Below, in pieces: positions 35,101-45,800 of a stretch of 64,000 nucleotides of DNA. This stretch comes from Trebouxia sp. TZW2008 (Eukaryota > Chlorophyta > Trebouxiophyceae > Trebouxiales > Trebouxiaceae), in NCBI GenBank assembly GCA_002118135.1, contig BDIU01000217.1, forward strand, positions 1-64,000, written 5' to 3'. The notes beneath the pieces are model-generated. The model ran no database searches. It worked only from the letters and a program-made list of their open reading frames with translations, and was not told the DNA's origin. The position numbers and the translations under genes were made by a program. The stretch's first letter is position 1, and every line of letters begins with the position of its first letter.

Positions 35101-38100
35101 GTTTAGGATAGCACGGGAAAGTGATTGGAGACAGTTGGTTGCTCCAGTACGTACCTAGCTGGGCCTGCTGAGCCTGTTTAGGACTCGTTTGGAATAACAT
35201 GAATGAATAGAAAGGTCACAGAAGAAGGGGCAAAGCCAGGAGTGAGAAGAAAGCTGACCGACAATGTTGTCAAAATCAAGGCAGGTGACATAGTCCCCAA
35301 ACCATTGGTGCGCCAGCTCATGACACACCACATCAGCTGATAAAAAGCGCCCATATGCTCCCTCTGTCTCCTGCATACCAGCCAGCAAAGTCACAAGCAA
35401 AGAATGCTATATGTGTATGACGTTCAAACCGTTAGATGTTGGATGCATAGGCCAAATGTCTCAAGCGCCTTGATGGTTTTGTCCTGATCAGTTTGTCAGC
35501 TCATGGCACACCACATCAGCTGGCAGAAATCGTCTCTGTGCCCTGCACAGAGTGCGCATAAAGTGAACTTGCACACGAGTGCAAAAACATGTGTGTGCAT
35601 ATCTCACTGCAACTATTGAATGGTGGCTTACTATTATCAGCCAACATCATTTCAGCCAAACGACTTCCATCAGCAAGCAGGAGGAGCTAAGAACAACAAA
35701 GCAGTCAGACACATTGCTCCCCTCCAAGCAATAAAACAGACTGCCTGCCAAACAGGACGCTGCAAACCTGACTTGATGCATTGCTGATCAACTACAGTAG
35801 CAGTCTCTAAATAGATGAGTCTAGACAAAGCTGCAGCTCTGCCCTGATGAACCTCACTGACCAGCATGTGCCTCTGATCAAACTGCAGGATGTCCCAGTT
35901 CTCCACTGCTCTTCGAAGAGCTTTTGGCCAACTGACCGTTTTGGCACAATAGCACCCAGAGTCATGGAACAGGTGGGAAAACCTGTGGCCACTTGGTGAC
36001 GCATGCCACACACCAGCACACCTCTTCCTATACAGACTGCAGTGAGACTTAGGCATAAGTAAAAGGTCAGAACTGGGCCATCATCAGTTTTGTTACACAC
36101 CTCATTGACCAGCATGCGCCTCTCATCAAACTGCAGGATTCCCCAGTTTTCCACAGCTCCACCCAGTCCCGGAATTGCCATGAAGTCCAGCTTAGGCAGA
36201 GGCAGCACAATGCCAGTGTACTCTTCATAGTAGTTGGTGCCCCCAACTGCCGCCTGCAAGCAAAACTTGGTTGCTGCCAAGGCATAAAGCTTGAACAGCA
36301 TTAGCTGCTGCCAATTTACTGGAGCCAGGAAGGCAAACAGTGACATGTGCAGTCAAGATTTGGCAGAGGCAGCACAGTGCCAGTGTAATCTTCACACCAG
36401 TTGGTGCCCCCATCTGCCGCCTGCTGGCACACTTTATCATATGACCTGTTGTAAACATCACAAGCCTGCCAGAGATAGCCATGCAATGTGGCTCTGGCAG
36501 TCGCAGCACAATACCATGGTACTCCTCATAGTAGCTCCCTCCCGCTGCTGCCTACAATCAAGTGTCAGGGAGTCAGCGATGCTGCAACCTAATGCCTCTT
36601 GATCAATGTCTTTGAAGACAACACAAGGATTGCAAAATGCAGCACGGTCTGGGAGGAGCCACCAAGTCCAGCTTTGGGAGAGGGAGTTGAAAGCAAGTGT
36701 ACTCTTCAGACTAGTTGGTCCCCCCAACTGCTGCCTGTCAGCAAATTTGATCAAACGACATCTAGTGAAGATCACAGCCTTGATGTTGGCCAAACGACGA
36801 GTCATGCCGCAGCTTTTGCAAAAACAGCTAGAATGCCTGTGTACAGTTCATAGTAGTTGGTGCCTCTCAACCATGCCTGCGCAGCAGAAGTTCGATCGCT
36901 GTCTAACCATGAAGTTTGCACAGCATTCGCCACTGCATGTAGTGAACAGGACAAGCAATGATGGATGCAGTCTAGCTTCAACACAGCCAGCTGAATGCCA
37001 GTGTGCTCTTCATCACACTTGGGGCTCCCCAAGGCCGCCTGCAAGCAACTTGGAATATGCTAATGCTGCTCAAGAACATAGCTTCCCAAAATGCGGCTTG
37101 TGAGTCATTGTCAGCAGCAATGACAGCACTTACAGCAGCAAGATTTGAAACTGTTCAAGGACAAAGATCAGAAAGAAAAGAGACAGTAGGGTCACAAAAG
37201 GACCAAAAGAACACAGTAAAACTCAGGACCAAGAAGCAATAGACCGATTCAAGCAGAGGTAGAAGGAACAAACAAGAGGACAAATGGCACACAGAAGAAG
37301 GTAAAAACAAATAGGACCATATCTGGAGGAGAACAGCGTGCTGATCTCCCAATGCTGGCACGGCAATTGACAGAATGAGAGCTGCAACAGCAGCAGCAGC
37401 AGCAGTCAAGGGAGGAGAGAGAAGAGAAAAAGAAGAAGAACAGAAGAAGAAGAAGAAGAAGAGGGCCGCACCTGCAGAGGGACAGCATGCTGATCCCCCA
37501 ATGCCGGAACTGACCAGATTGAGATGTTCTTGCCACTGTTACTAACTGCTGATGTGGACACCATGTGACCAACAGTGGCTCCAATTAGGTAAGTTGCCAT
37601 CTTTGGGGTGGTCTCAAAGGTGTGCAAAATTGTGTTTGGAACATTGCCTGGCTGTGAGTTTTGCTCTGGCATGTTTGACAGCGCAGTCAGATCTGAGGGC
37701 ACCTGCAATAGCAGTGAGATTCACTTCCAGCGCTTCTGTTTTGATGAAATTGCAGACACACAAATAAGTTGCTTCATCTGCCTGTTGCTTATGAGTCTGC
37801 AGGACATTGTGTGTTTGCTGGACTGCACAAGAAGCACTAGAAAGTCTGCAATGCACAGGACATGTTGTTGAAACAACAGGAGTCTGCAATGCACAAGAAT
37901 TTGTAAGAAAGAAAGGGGACAATTCAACTCACCTGCAGGTGCATGGAGTAATTTGCTTTGAACTTTGGGGCATCAAAGCAGGGCAGCATGGTACGAGCCC
38001 CAACAGGCTCCAGATTAGCTGCTATGAGGACCTGGCTCTGAATAAACCCTGTTGTTGACTCTGTGTAGTTGAAGGCGCTAGACCTGGCAAGGCCGTTAGA

Positions 38101-39143
38101 TAGCGATCCATTGAAAGCTGTGAAGATGACTACCTCCTGACCTGCTGAGACAGCTGACTGCAAGCTGAGGGTGACTAAGCCCTCTGACGCACCATCTGGA
38201 CTGCAGCAATACAGCAGCACACTTTGGTAAGTTGCAGCCACGGACCCAATTCACAAGCTTCATTGCTGCAAATTCTAGTTGTACAGCTGTAAGCAATAGC
38301 ATGGCGTTGCAAGAATGCTCCTTTGACACTGGCAATGCTAATCCCTTGCAATCACGTGCAGAGCACAGCACTCGTTCCAAAGCTTTCAGGACTGGACAAA
38401 TTCACATTGCATGGAACCAGGAAATGAGCTTTTTGTAAAATTTTTAACTCTGCGCCGCGAGCAACAAGCTGTCCTATCGTTACATCACCTTTGCCACATG
38501 TAGCTAGCATTTGTGCTATGCAATCTGTTCTTCATATTTGTTGTGATTGAGGTCACCTAGATATCTTGATTGTAATCATTGTGCTTACCCAGATGGAGCC
38601 AGAACGCCAGTGCAATCGTCAGTGGGGCAGTCAGAGGGTTGACCACAGAGGCAAAGTGATGGTGCCCCTCCAGCAGTGTAAGCTATCTGGCTGTAGTTCA
38701 GCTCCAGACTGTTGAAGGTAACATTGGTTGTGGTCTGGAAAATATCAAGGTGCATGTAGCTCTGTGCTGTGTAGGCGTTGTCAGCTGTGTCTGAGCTGCC
38801 GAGGAAGTTGGACGGCTGCAGGTAGTAAGTGACGTTGTACAGGGATGGAGCAGCAACAGTGTAGTTGTCAAAGACATCCCCTGCAAATGTCACAAAAGCT
38901 CATGACACCTGCCGGCATCGAAGCAAAAAGGGGCAAAAACCAGACAGACTGTCTTGCAATGGAAGTTTTCCGAATCATGGGCAGAAAAACATGCATATGC
39001 TGATATTGTGTCGCACCAGAGTAGTCCGCAAGGCTTCGCCTGAAATGCGGTGCAGTCTGCGAGCTATCGACTTGTGCGGAGACTTCGGGCATGCCAAATA
39101 GAAACGCGGCCAACATAGAGAGGGTCAAAAGCCCTGTCGACAT
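26197..39143 (-). CDS. Secreted M1-family zinc aminopeptidase
   Basis: Fifteen exons (39017-39143, 38589-38880, 37933-38200, 37472-37702, 36101-36253, 35259-35370, 34389-34490, 33406-33605, 32116-32227, 30879-31269, 30184-30457, 29197-29367, 28343-28523, 26926-27160, 26197-26461) sum to 3,114 nt, giving 1,037 residues. Residues 1-24 form a signal peptide. Seen: LEPVGARTMLPCFD near residue 210; substrate motif GAVEN at 338-342 (usually GAMEN); zinc motif HELAHQWFG from 374; the third ligand Glu 18 residues later in VNEGTASFMEY, across a splice site; proton-donor Tyr472 in IPYSKGASVWNML; and a C-terminal ERAP1-like helical domain (GLRTLLTRHALG, WITQPGYP). The enzyme removes N-terminal residues from peptides outside the cell or in the secretory path. 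The intron after exon 12 has a GC donor. Most introns hold degenerate copies of adjoining exons. Confidence 0.92.
27180..28100 (-). repeat. Tandem array of a degenerate exon-like unit in an aminopeptidase intron
   Basis: About eight direct copies, roughly 100-130 bp apart, share GTCAGCATGCTTTGCCATGC, then TGC-TGCCTCTGCAAATGCA and GTACAGTAAGCTGCA. Read on the minus strand they give versions of AxAAWQSMLTK, some followed by AAHLSS. The copy nearest exon 14 reads AAWQSMLTKWQTEPDIQEAE, directly before that exon. Confidence 0.8.
28460..29065 (-). repeat. Degenerate copies of aminopeptidase exon 13 start
   Basis: The 5' part of exon 13 (GQVLLAAAFAGDAAS, 28465-28523) recurs at about 28610-28675, 28745-28820 and in shorter form at about 28905-28945 and 29035-29065. 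All carry the CCCAGCAAATGCTGCNGCCAGCAGC theme in the same orientation upstream of the exon. Confidence 0.8.
29075..29150. repeat. GGCA microsatellite
   Basis: A run of about eighteen CAGG/GGCA units with one GGCG interruption lies in the intron after aminopeptidase exon 12, 50 bp from its GC donor. Confidence 0.9.
29870..30005 (-). repeat. Degenerate copy of aminopeptidase exon 11 end
   Basis: The minus strand reads VAAAVAACPAASTAFGMYLL and PVTEALQQPIFL, a close variant of exon 11's VAASPAASTGFGLYLL…PVAEALQQLIFL. Its reading frame is intact, but its 5' part and donor differ. It lies in the intron following the exon. Confidence 0.85.
31640..33120 (-). repeat. Array of about eleven copies of aminopeptidase exon 9
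   Basis: Copies lie near 31640, 31760, 31880, 31995, 32116 (the exon itself), 32290, 32445, 32595, 32740, 32880 and 33025, all in gene orientation and about 110-150 bp apart. They share the sequence for HALGSATLDDLLLALLDGF. Several keep both an acceptor-like CAG and a donor-like GGTG. The copy at 32116-32227 best fits the M1 consensus and the required phase. Exon 9 is 112 nt, so including two copies would break the frame. Confidence 0.85.
33748..34015 (-). repeat. Two degenerate copies of aminopeptidase exon 8 start
   Basis: The start of exon 8 (33540-33605, CTGTCTGTTGTCAGTGCGTT…CTCACCTGCACACACAC) is repeated at about 33748-33815 and 33950-34015 with the same order of words, including the acceptor and the CA-rich tract behind it. 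Confidence 0.85.
35490..35545 (-). repeat. Partial copy of the aminopeptidase zinc-motif exon
   Basis: CAGCTCATGGCACACCACAT and the following CAGCTGGCAGAAATCG match the part of exon 6 at 35311-35355 that encodes SADVVCHEL. It stops before the second zinc histidine. Confidence 0.7.
35870..35935 (-). repeat. Copy of the GAVEN part of aminopeptidase exon 5
   Basis: The minus strand reads AVENWDILQFDQRHMLVSEV, a near copy of the exon 5 end (AVENWGILQFDERRMLVNEV at 36101-36160). It keeps the frame and lies in the intron after the exon. Confidence 0.85.
36355..37045 (-). repeat. Array of copies of aminopeptidase exon 5 start
   Basis: Five degenerate direct copies lie near 36355-36425, 36480-36555, 36660-36740, 36815-36885 and 36965-37045. 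They read on the minus strand as AADGGTNWCEDYTGTVLPLP, AAAGGSYYEEYHGIVLRLP and so on. The real exon (36101-36253) reads AAVGGTNYYEEYTGIVLPLP. They end before the GAVEN motif. Confidence 0.85.
37330..37463 (-). repeat. Copy of aminopeptidase exon 4 end plus GAA/CAG simple repeats
   Basis: GTGCTGATCTCCCAATGCTG at 37339 onward repeats the exon 4 end (ATGCTGATCCCCCAATGCCG). It is followed by a (CAG)n tract and (GAA)n-rich sequence at 37387-37463 that separates the two. Confidence 0.75.
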
Positions 39144-39482
39144 GGTGAGCGACTGCAAGCAGAACATGATTGCCTGTTTGCTGCAGGCTGGTCGACTGGG
39201 TCACAGCGTAGGGCCGTAAGCAACACGTACCGCTGGGCGGAGTTCCCTCTGACGGGACCTAAATAGAGTGTTGAACGCAGAAGCGTGCGAGACTCGAGAT
39301 GCAGCAGGTTGCAATTGAAATTGACGAAGATTCGAAAACGGCGCACAATACAGACGCAGCGTGTCTCTTTCACGTCAGCTGAGGTAACATGCCAGTTGCA
39401 CGCAATCTGCTGGTCGACCTCGCCGGCGCCAGGGCAGTCCTGCACGGGGTGGACTTCCGGATACTCTTTGCACTTTAAGTCA
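39144..39482. promoter_or_regulatory. Head-to-head intergenic region (aminopeptidase / coiled-coil gene)
   Basis: 339 bp lie between divergent start codons. The stretch is richer in CG dinucleotides than the surrounding introns, as are the other divergent intervals in the window. No defined promoter element was identified. Confidence 0.35.
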
Positions 39483-40445
39483 ATGAGCAGACTCGGCGCA
39501 GCCTCTGATGATGTGCAAGAGGTGTGCGTCGCTGTCACGCTCATGCTCGCGCGGATGATGGTCTTTGTAGATTAAATGTGACTAAGCAGGGTCGCATGTG
39601 GCCCTGCAAAGTCACAAACAGGGCAGTCAAGGCACGCGCAGGAAATTGTAATGAAGAAGAAGACAGGTTTTACTGCCAGAAGGAAGGTCCAACTTGGTGC
39701 ACAGCCCACAAATTTACGAAACACCATCTCACTGAAAGTTGTAGTGCTTGACGCATCCAAATACTCTGTGTCCAGTCAATTTGTGAGACACATCAAAGTG
39801 ATCAGCTTCACTACTCACCGACTGCAAAAGATGGACTAAACTTTTCAGTGTGGCAACACCAGATCATGCCAAAAGTCGTTGATGGACGGCAGCAGTATAC
39901 TCCAGGAACAGCGCAGCATAGCAAACTCATCACGGGCAGACCTACAGCATCATCTGGCTCTGGTTTCTGCTCAGGTATCGACTTCATACTTGTAGACACA
40001 GAATCTGTGACAGACACTCTCAATCCTGTCACTGCAGTCATACATCGCAGACAGCAGTGATGATCAAGCTTGTGCACATCATCAAAAACATCTTTGGGCC
40101 TGCTGCAGAAGATCTTGCTATCACACTGCCAGTTTGGCTACTTGTGTCCTTTATTGCTTTATTGCCTGTCAAGAGCACTAACACCATGTGAGGAGCGAGT
40201 CTTGTCTTATTTGCCTGTTGTGGCTGTTGACCTGACCAGACTTATGGTGCTTGCCTTGTGATTGGTGATTCATTTCAGTGCCTGCACATCATGACGACAT
40301 TGAGGACGCTCTAAAAATTGTCTGGGACAGATTGCAGTATCAATCTGTGTACATCTGTGGATCCAGCGCACGTTGGGGTTCATTGTCACAGCATGCAGGG
40401 ATGAGAGAACAGGCTGAGACGCTGCAAGCTTGCAGTGCAAGGTAA
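39483..40445 (+). CDS. Unrecognised gene, coiled-coil-like
   Basis: The probable first exon is 39483-39521 (MSRLGAASDDVQE|gtgtgc). A second exon, about 39708-39784, gives TISLKVVVLDASKYSVSSQF before a GTGAGA donor. A third at about 39855-39973 contains SLMDGSSILQEQRSIANSS and a Leu-rich helix ending LVSAQ|gtatcg. A last exon from about 40282 encodes PAHHDDIEDALKIVWDRLQ, with stop at 40443-40445. Exons between 39973 and 40282 could not be fixed; a hydrophobic frame there (DLAITLPVWLLVSFIALL) may or may not be used. No family is recognised. The mix of helical, heptad-like segments suggests a small structural protein. Confidence 0.5.
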
Positions 40446-40490
40446 GATGTGATTCATCTGACCAGGAGAGCTCACTGCAGGCACAGCGTT

Positions 40491-41054
40491 CTAGACTAGA
40501 TTATGATTGCATGCAGGCAGCTGTGCTTCACCTTTGAACACAGCATTCACTGTAGGACAAGCAAAGACAAACATTAACACACAGTACAAAGGTCTCGCCT
40601 CGTCAATGTCGCTCTGAGGGTCTTTATGCTTGTCAGATTCTTTATCTGAAGATGGTTTGGCTGGTCTTTCCCTGTTGTCAGGCGCATTTTGTTCAGTCAG
40701 GAGGCTGTTTTCGCCAGAAACAATGTCTACAACTGTTCTGGAAGCTGTCTCAGCTGCTGTTGATGTCGAGGATGACGTGCTGGGCGGCATGCTGGTGGAC
40801 AAGTCTGCTAAAGCTGGGTGAGGGTGGCCCAAACAGCAGCTCAATGCCAAGGTCGCTGCAATGAGTTGGCTGGCTATGTCTTGAGGAACACCCTGCGAGC
40901 TCTGCTTGCCATGTGAGTGGCGTTGAGCAGTTGATTGCTGTGTTGCTCGCCTGCTGCAGGCTGCGCGCGCGCAAAACGGCCGAGAAGACCTGTGCACGGG
41001 CGCTGCACGCAGGCAGGAAGTCTGAAACTTTGCATTGTGACAGAGCACACTCAT
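40491..41054 (-). CDS. Putative plastid-targeted (possibly thylakoid) precursor, unknown function
   Basis: An open frame of 187 codons starts at an ATG 392 bp from the divergent Mpo1-like gene. Residues 1-45 are Ser/Arg/Ala/Cys-rich and nearly without acidic residues, like a chloroplast transit peptide. A hydrophobic stretch (LIAATLALSCCLG…PALAD) follows, like a thylakoid-transfer signal ending in an A-x-A site. A Ser/Thr- and then Asp/Glu/Lys-rich stretch comes next, with a second hydrophobic segment (VLMFVFACPTVNAVF). An intron near 40520-40610 is possible, because GAG|GCGAGA and TTCAAAG|G borders exist, so the C terminus is uncertain. No family is recognised. Confidence 0.55.
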   Translation of the reverse strand: MSVLCHNAKFQTSCLRAAPVHRSSRPFCARAACSRRATQQSTAQRHSHGKQSSQGVPQDIASQLIAATLALSCCLGHPHPALADLSTSMPPSTSSSTSTAAETASRTVVDIVSGENSLLTEQNAPDNRERPAKPSSDKESDKHKDPQSDIDEARPLYCVLMFVFACPTVNAVFKGEAQLPACNHNLV

Positions 41055-41446
41055 AGTGACACGCTACAGAATGTGCGCACGTCGAAGAGCAGCAACGACA
41101 CCAAAGCTGCTCGGACAAAGCATGCACGAGATCTCAGCCCGCCGCGAATTGTTTCCAAACGCGGCCTAACGCAACAGGAGACAAACTTGAGCAATCTACA
41201 GGCCCTTTTAGTGATGTTACACTCAAGTACGGTTAACACCGCCCACAGAGGATCTTGCACTTCGCTTGGCCAGCTTAAATTAGTCACGCGTATGTATGTT
41301 GGCGTTTCAGCCAGGCGTTGCACTCATGCGCTGAGTCAGCAAACTGCGTCGCATCCCATCGCAGCGCATCGCATGTCTTGGGAGCCTTTCCACAAGCTTG
41401 ATATATAGCTGAGTGCAGCAGTGCCAACGCCGTCCAGAGGTTGACC

Positions 41447-41887
41447 ATGAGCGTCGCAACTCCCAGCACCGTCCCGATCACGACTTACAGGGACTTCTGG
41501 CCGCACTATCTCAGAGAGCACAGCAAGCCCGAGACTAGGGCACTGCATTACATCGGGACTACAGCATCCATAATGATTTGGACCTTCGCGTTGTGGTCAC
41601 ACAGATACAGTCTGCTTCCAGTGGGCGTGTTTGTAGGCAAGTTGGTGTCACTTGAGCTGCCAGGCATATGTCGAACTGCAAGCATTCGAGTCTGAATCTT
41701 GTGGTTCGCAGGATACTTTGGAGCATGGGTGGGCCATTTCTTTGTTGAGCACAATAAGCCTGCCACCTTCAAGTACCCAGGCTGGTCCCTAGTTTCAGAC
41801 TTTGTCATGCTCGGCTCTTGGCTGACCGGCAGGTTGCAGCCACAGCTGCAGCAAGCAGGAGTCCAGCCAACCAGCAAACGGCATTGA
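41447..41887 (+). CDS. Short Mpo1-like (DUF962) membrane protein
   Basis: Two exons (41447-41636 and 41712-41887) give 121 residues. Seen: RDFWPHYLREHSKPETRALH, then HYIGT, a hydrophobic segment, GHFFVEHNKPATFKYPGW, and SLVSDFVMLGSWLTGRL. The conserved histidines and the EHxxPATF signature define DUF962. In yeast, Mpo1 is an ER iron-dependent dioxygenase that alpha-oxidises 2-hydroxy fatty acids, and the histidines are its metal ligands. Whether this short form is an oxygenase is not known. The intron has a GC donor (GTAG|GCAAGT). The ATG at 41447 was preferred because it opens the conserved block directly. Confidence 0.85.
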
Positions 41888-42813
41888 TAGTAAATCACCA
41901 ACCATAGACAGCTTCAGCTCAGTCCACCGCTCAGTACAGATTCAGCAGCATCAGCAGCGACTCTGGACATTACGATTTGTGCATGATTGCATGGCGTCTG
42001 CATCAGCTCAGACGTCAGGTGTGTCACAGAAGCTTTCTTGCCAAAACATGATTGAGTCTCAAGTGGTTGTCACTCAGTAGTCGTTTAGGCATTGCCTTGA
42101 TGCTGATACTGTAGTATGTAGAAAACAGTACCCACAGAAGCAGAACACCTCAGCTCAGCTTATTTGTTGCAAGCACTTTCAACGTTCGTTTCCAAGTGAA
42201 TGGCCTGAGAAGCACATCAAATGATCAGATCAGTGTGTTGATTGCACTCATGTACATTATGTCAAGCAAGCTTTGGTGATCCTCATGTAGTGGGCTTGGG
42301 AGGTAGCAATCAGGCAGCCACGCCATGCAGTCTTTTATCTAGGCTGATCTGCCGACTTGCATTGCATAGGAATATATGCAATGGGACAATGTAGGGTTTA
42401 GGGTTTATTTGCGATGTATATCTCTATACACATATATTGTCATCATGCAAACTTGGACTCTTTTCATGTCAACAGTAGGGTTGTGGCCAAAATGGAAGTA
42501 GCAGCTGCATAGAAGATGGCATATCACTTCACTCCCGTAGGCTGGGCTTCGACAAATCAGCGATTTCGCAAATCTATTCTGTCAGCAGTTCTGCCAAAAT
42601 CCAGCTTCTGCCAGCACGATTTTCTTTATCCGCTGTCAGGAAATGCCTCTTTATTGCAGCAAGTTTCGAACAAGCTAACAGCAGCTACAGAGTGCAAAGG
42701 TCGCTCGAGATCAGCCTCAGGCGCAGGCGGGTCGGCGCATGAGTGGGGTGATAGCTGCTAAACACGATCGGTGTGCGGACTGCCTGTATCTATTTCACCT
42801 GTTGTTTTGAGGC
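41888..42813. other. Intergenic region before the kinesin, with telomere-like box
   Basis: No gene is recognised. 42392-42407 reads TAGGGTTTAGGGTTTA, two units of the plant/trebouxiophyte telomere repeat, followed by a TATA-rich stretch (TATATCTCTATACACATATA) at 42417-42437. The region probably contains the kinesin promoter and the 3' UTR of the Mpo1-like gene. Confidence 0.5.
42392..42407 (+). promoter_or_regulatory. Telo-box-like (TTTAGGG)2 motif
   Basis: TAGGGTTTAGGGTTTA lies about 400 bp upstream of the kinesin start. In land plants, telo-boxes (AAACCCTA) mark promoters of genes active in cycling cells, which would suit a mitotic kinesin. A chance interstitial telomere fragment is equally possible. 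Confidence 0.4.
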
Positions 42814-45800
42814 ATGCTTCGTGCAAACAGCAACAAGTCCAAAAGGAGCTCAGACAGACCAACCGCCCCGACAGCTGAAACAATCTGGGTCGGGGTTCGT
42901 ATCAGGCCCTTGAGCTACCTCGAGCATATACATAGGGATCAAGACAGTTGGGAAGCCAGTGATGACTTTACTCTTAGATACACAGGCGAAGTGGACAGAT
43001 CGCATGCACACCTGCCACCAGCTTACTGCTATGATCGCGTCTTTAGCACGCACACATCGTCACAACAAGTGTACGAGGCGGCCGCCAAGGACAGGGTCAT
43101 GTCGGCCCTGCAAGGCCTCAATGCAACACTGTTTGTGTATGGGCAAACTGGTAGTGGCAAGACTTACACCATGAGAAGCATAGTGCAAGCAGCTGCTCAG
43201 GACCTCTTCCACCACATCAGGCATACTCCAGGTCAGGCTTGCACACCAACACGCCCTTTCTTACACCTTTGGAGACATGACAGCACAAGCTCAGCACCTA
43301 TGCTAGCTAGTGTATTCCATATTTTAAATGAATCTGACAATGGTGAGCTTTGCAGGACGCGAGTACACCCTCAGGATGTCAGCCATTGAGATCTACAATG
43401 AGAAGGTTCGAGACTTGTTGAAGGACGGCACTGAAAGGCAGAATCTGCCCTTGTTGGATGATCCTGAAAGGGGCACTGTGGCTGAGGGGCTTTCTGAGGA
43501 ATGGCCCCAGTCTGAGCAGCACCTCTGCAGACTGTTGAGACAGATTGAAACCAGGCGCACGGTACAATGCATGTGTCCTGTGTTTCTTCATGAATTGCAC
43601 GGTATTTTCAAGAGAGCCTCAATTGTAGCTTGCCCTGACAATCGCGGACCAGATGCATGGTAATTCCAACTCGCAAAATACTTTCTGCTTTGCAGCTGCA
43701 TTCATAGATGCACTCCCAAGTAGCCTGTGGCAGACGCACGCTACAGTTCACGCATTTCTTGATTAGTTGCACAGCATCTTGAAGGCCGTCACAGTTGCAG
43801 CTTGTCCTGACAGTCTCAGCTCAGGCGCTTAGTCTTCAAAGCAGTGCACCCTGCTGTCTGCCTCGCAGCTGCACAAATACCTGCACCCACAACCATCCTG
43901 CGACAGACTGCAACAACTCACCAATGATCTGGCAAAGCATTGGCACAACTGCAAGCTTGTCTACAGACAAGGCTCTGCTGTTAAGGATTCAAACTGTTTT
44001 GTCTGCTGCGTGTATTCTGCATTCTGCATCCCGCAACAGCTCTTGACCGCTTGCATTCAACAACACATCTGTGCAAGCTTGTGTTGCTTGTTACATATGC
44101 AGGTGAGGGACACAAGGCAGAATGCAGAGAGTTCCCGGTCGCATCAGATTGTGCGCATCTTTGTGGAGAGCCGACCCTCCATGCCTGCCATGCCAGAAGG
44201 TGCGATTGTGCTTGTCATCATGATCATCATGATGATCATCATCATCATCATCATCATCAGCATCATCATCATCATGTACATACATTCAGTTGGGATTTCT
44301 GCCCAAGCTAGATGCATGGAATAAATAGGTTGCTCCCCAAAACTTTTGCCTGTCAATGCTAGGTTTAGAATTTGCATCTATGGTTTGCATAATGAATAGA
44401 CATCCCAAAGCAAGTGCCACCCAAATGCTGGTATGTGCGAAGAATGTTGTTGATGACACAGCAAGCCACGCAGCACAATACAGAAAATGTGGTTCTGCAT
44501 TGCCACTTTTGCTGTATTGTTGCACAAGGCATTCAACACATGCACAAGTGCTTGTCAGCCTGCATATTCACCGGTGTAAGCATTCTCCTTGCCACAGATA
44601 ACAGCACCTGCGTCAGGCATTCTGGAAGCAATGCTTGTGTCAGATATTTGTGTCGGACAGCAGCAGTAGCAGCACAAGCAGCGGGAGCAGCAATAGCAGC
44701 AGCAGCGGCAGCATGAACAGCGCTGAAAGCTCTCATGAGCAAAATTGTATCATTGAAGTGTGAAATGCCAGCTGTACTATAGTGTCGTCAATGGCAATAT
44801 CCACGTGGGCACAGTCAAGGAAATCTGTGAGACAGCAGCTTCAAACACAGCAAGAAGATGGCACAGCAGGACACGTGTACAGCACTGGCAATGCTTAGCA
44901 TGATGCACAGTAGCCAGAATGTACTACAGTGACAGTGCGCAGCACGGCAGGAGCAAATATGCAGCAGCGGCAGCCCAATTCAGCATGTCACATGGTTTTG
45001 CGTGTGCAGTATGCACGGCAGGCCCTGTTTGAGCGCTCCAGCTCAAGTGCTCAGCGTCAGCTGCTCAAGCAGCAGCTATCCTGCAGCAGTCAATTTTACT
45101 GCTTTTGTTTTACATTTTACATGCATTTTACACATGTTACATGCGCTCTGCGTTGTTGTATAGTGCAGCAGCAGAAGCAGAAATACCAACACCAGTCTCA
45201 ACAGCAAGCTTTGCAGCAGCAAGGCAAAGAGTCAAGACAAGCAGAAAAGCTGACAGCGAATGAGCTGTCAAGAATCAATTATTGCTCCATTTGACAGCAT
45301 CATGCTGACACTGGTGCTTCAGCAGCCATCCGACAGCTTCTGTCCTGCATTCTTCTTCACACACAGTATGCAGCCTGTCCATGCAAGGAACAGCTCAAAG
45401 CTCACCACAAAGATTTCATGTCAAAGACTAAACATGGCAGTGCTGACAGCCTGTGTCAAATGATGCAGAAGATGAGAGGTATGACTCGCGTAACCTGGAT
45501 GATAATGATGCGCAAAGCGAGGCCACTGGCACCACTGAAGAGGACCTCAGGCCAGTCAAGGTGAGCTGACTGTATGAATAGAGGGCAATCATGGCATTGT
45601 TTGCTGCTACAAAGATCTCTACATCAGAAATCAACGGACTCACCAAAAGAAGAGCCTTGCCAGGCCAAAATGATTACCTTGACGCAACCAATTAGATTGT
45701 GTTGGTGCGGTGCACTAAAGCCAGTCAAGGCAACCTGACTCTGTGATGCTATAATGATCATGATATTGCGGCATTGGTTGCCATCACAAAGGTCTGTCAA

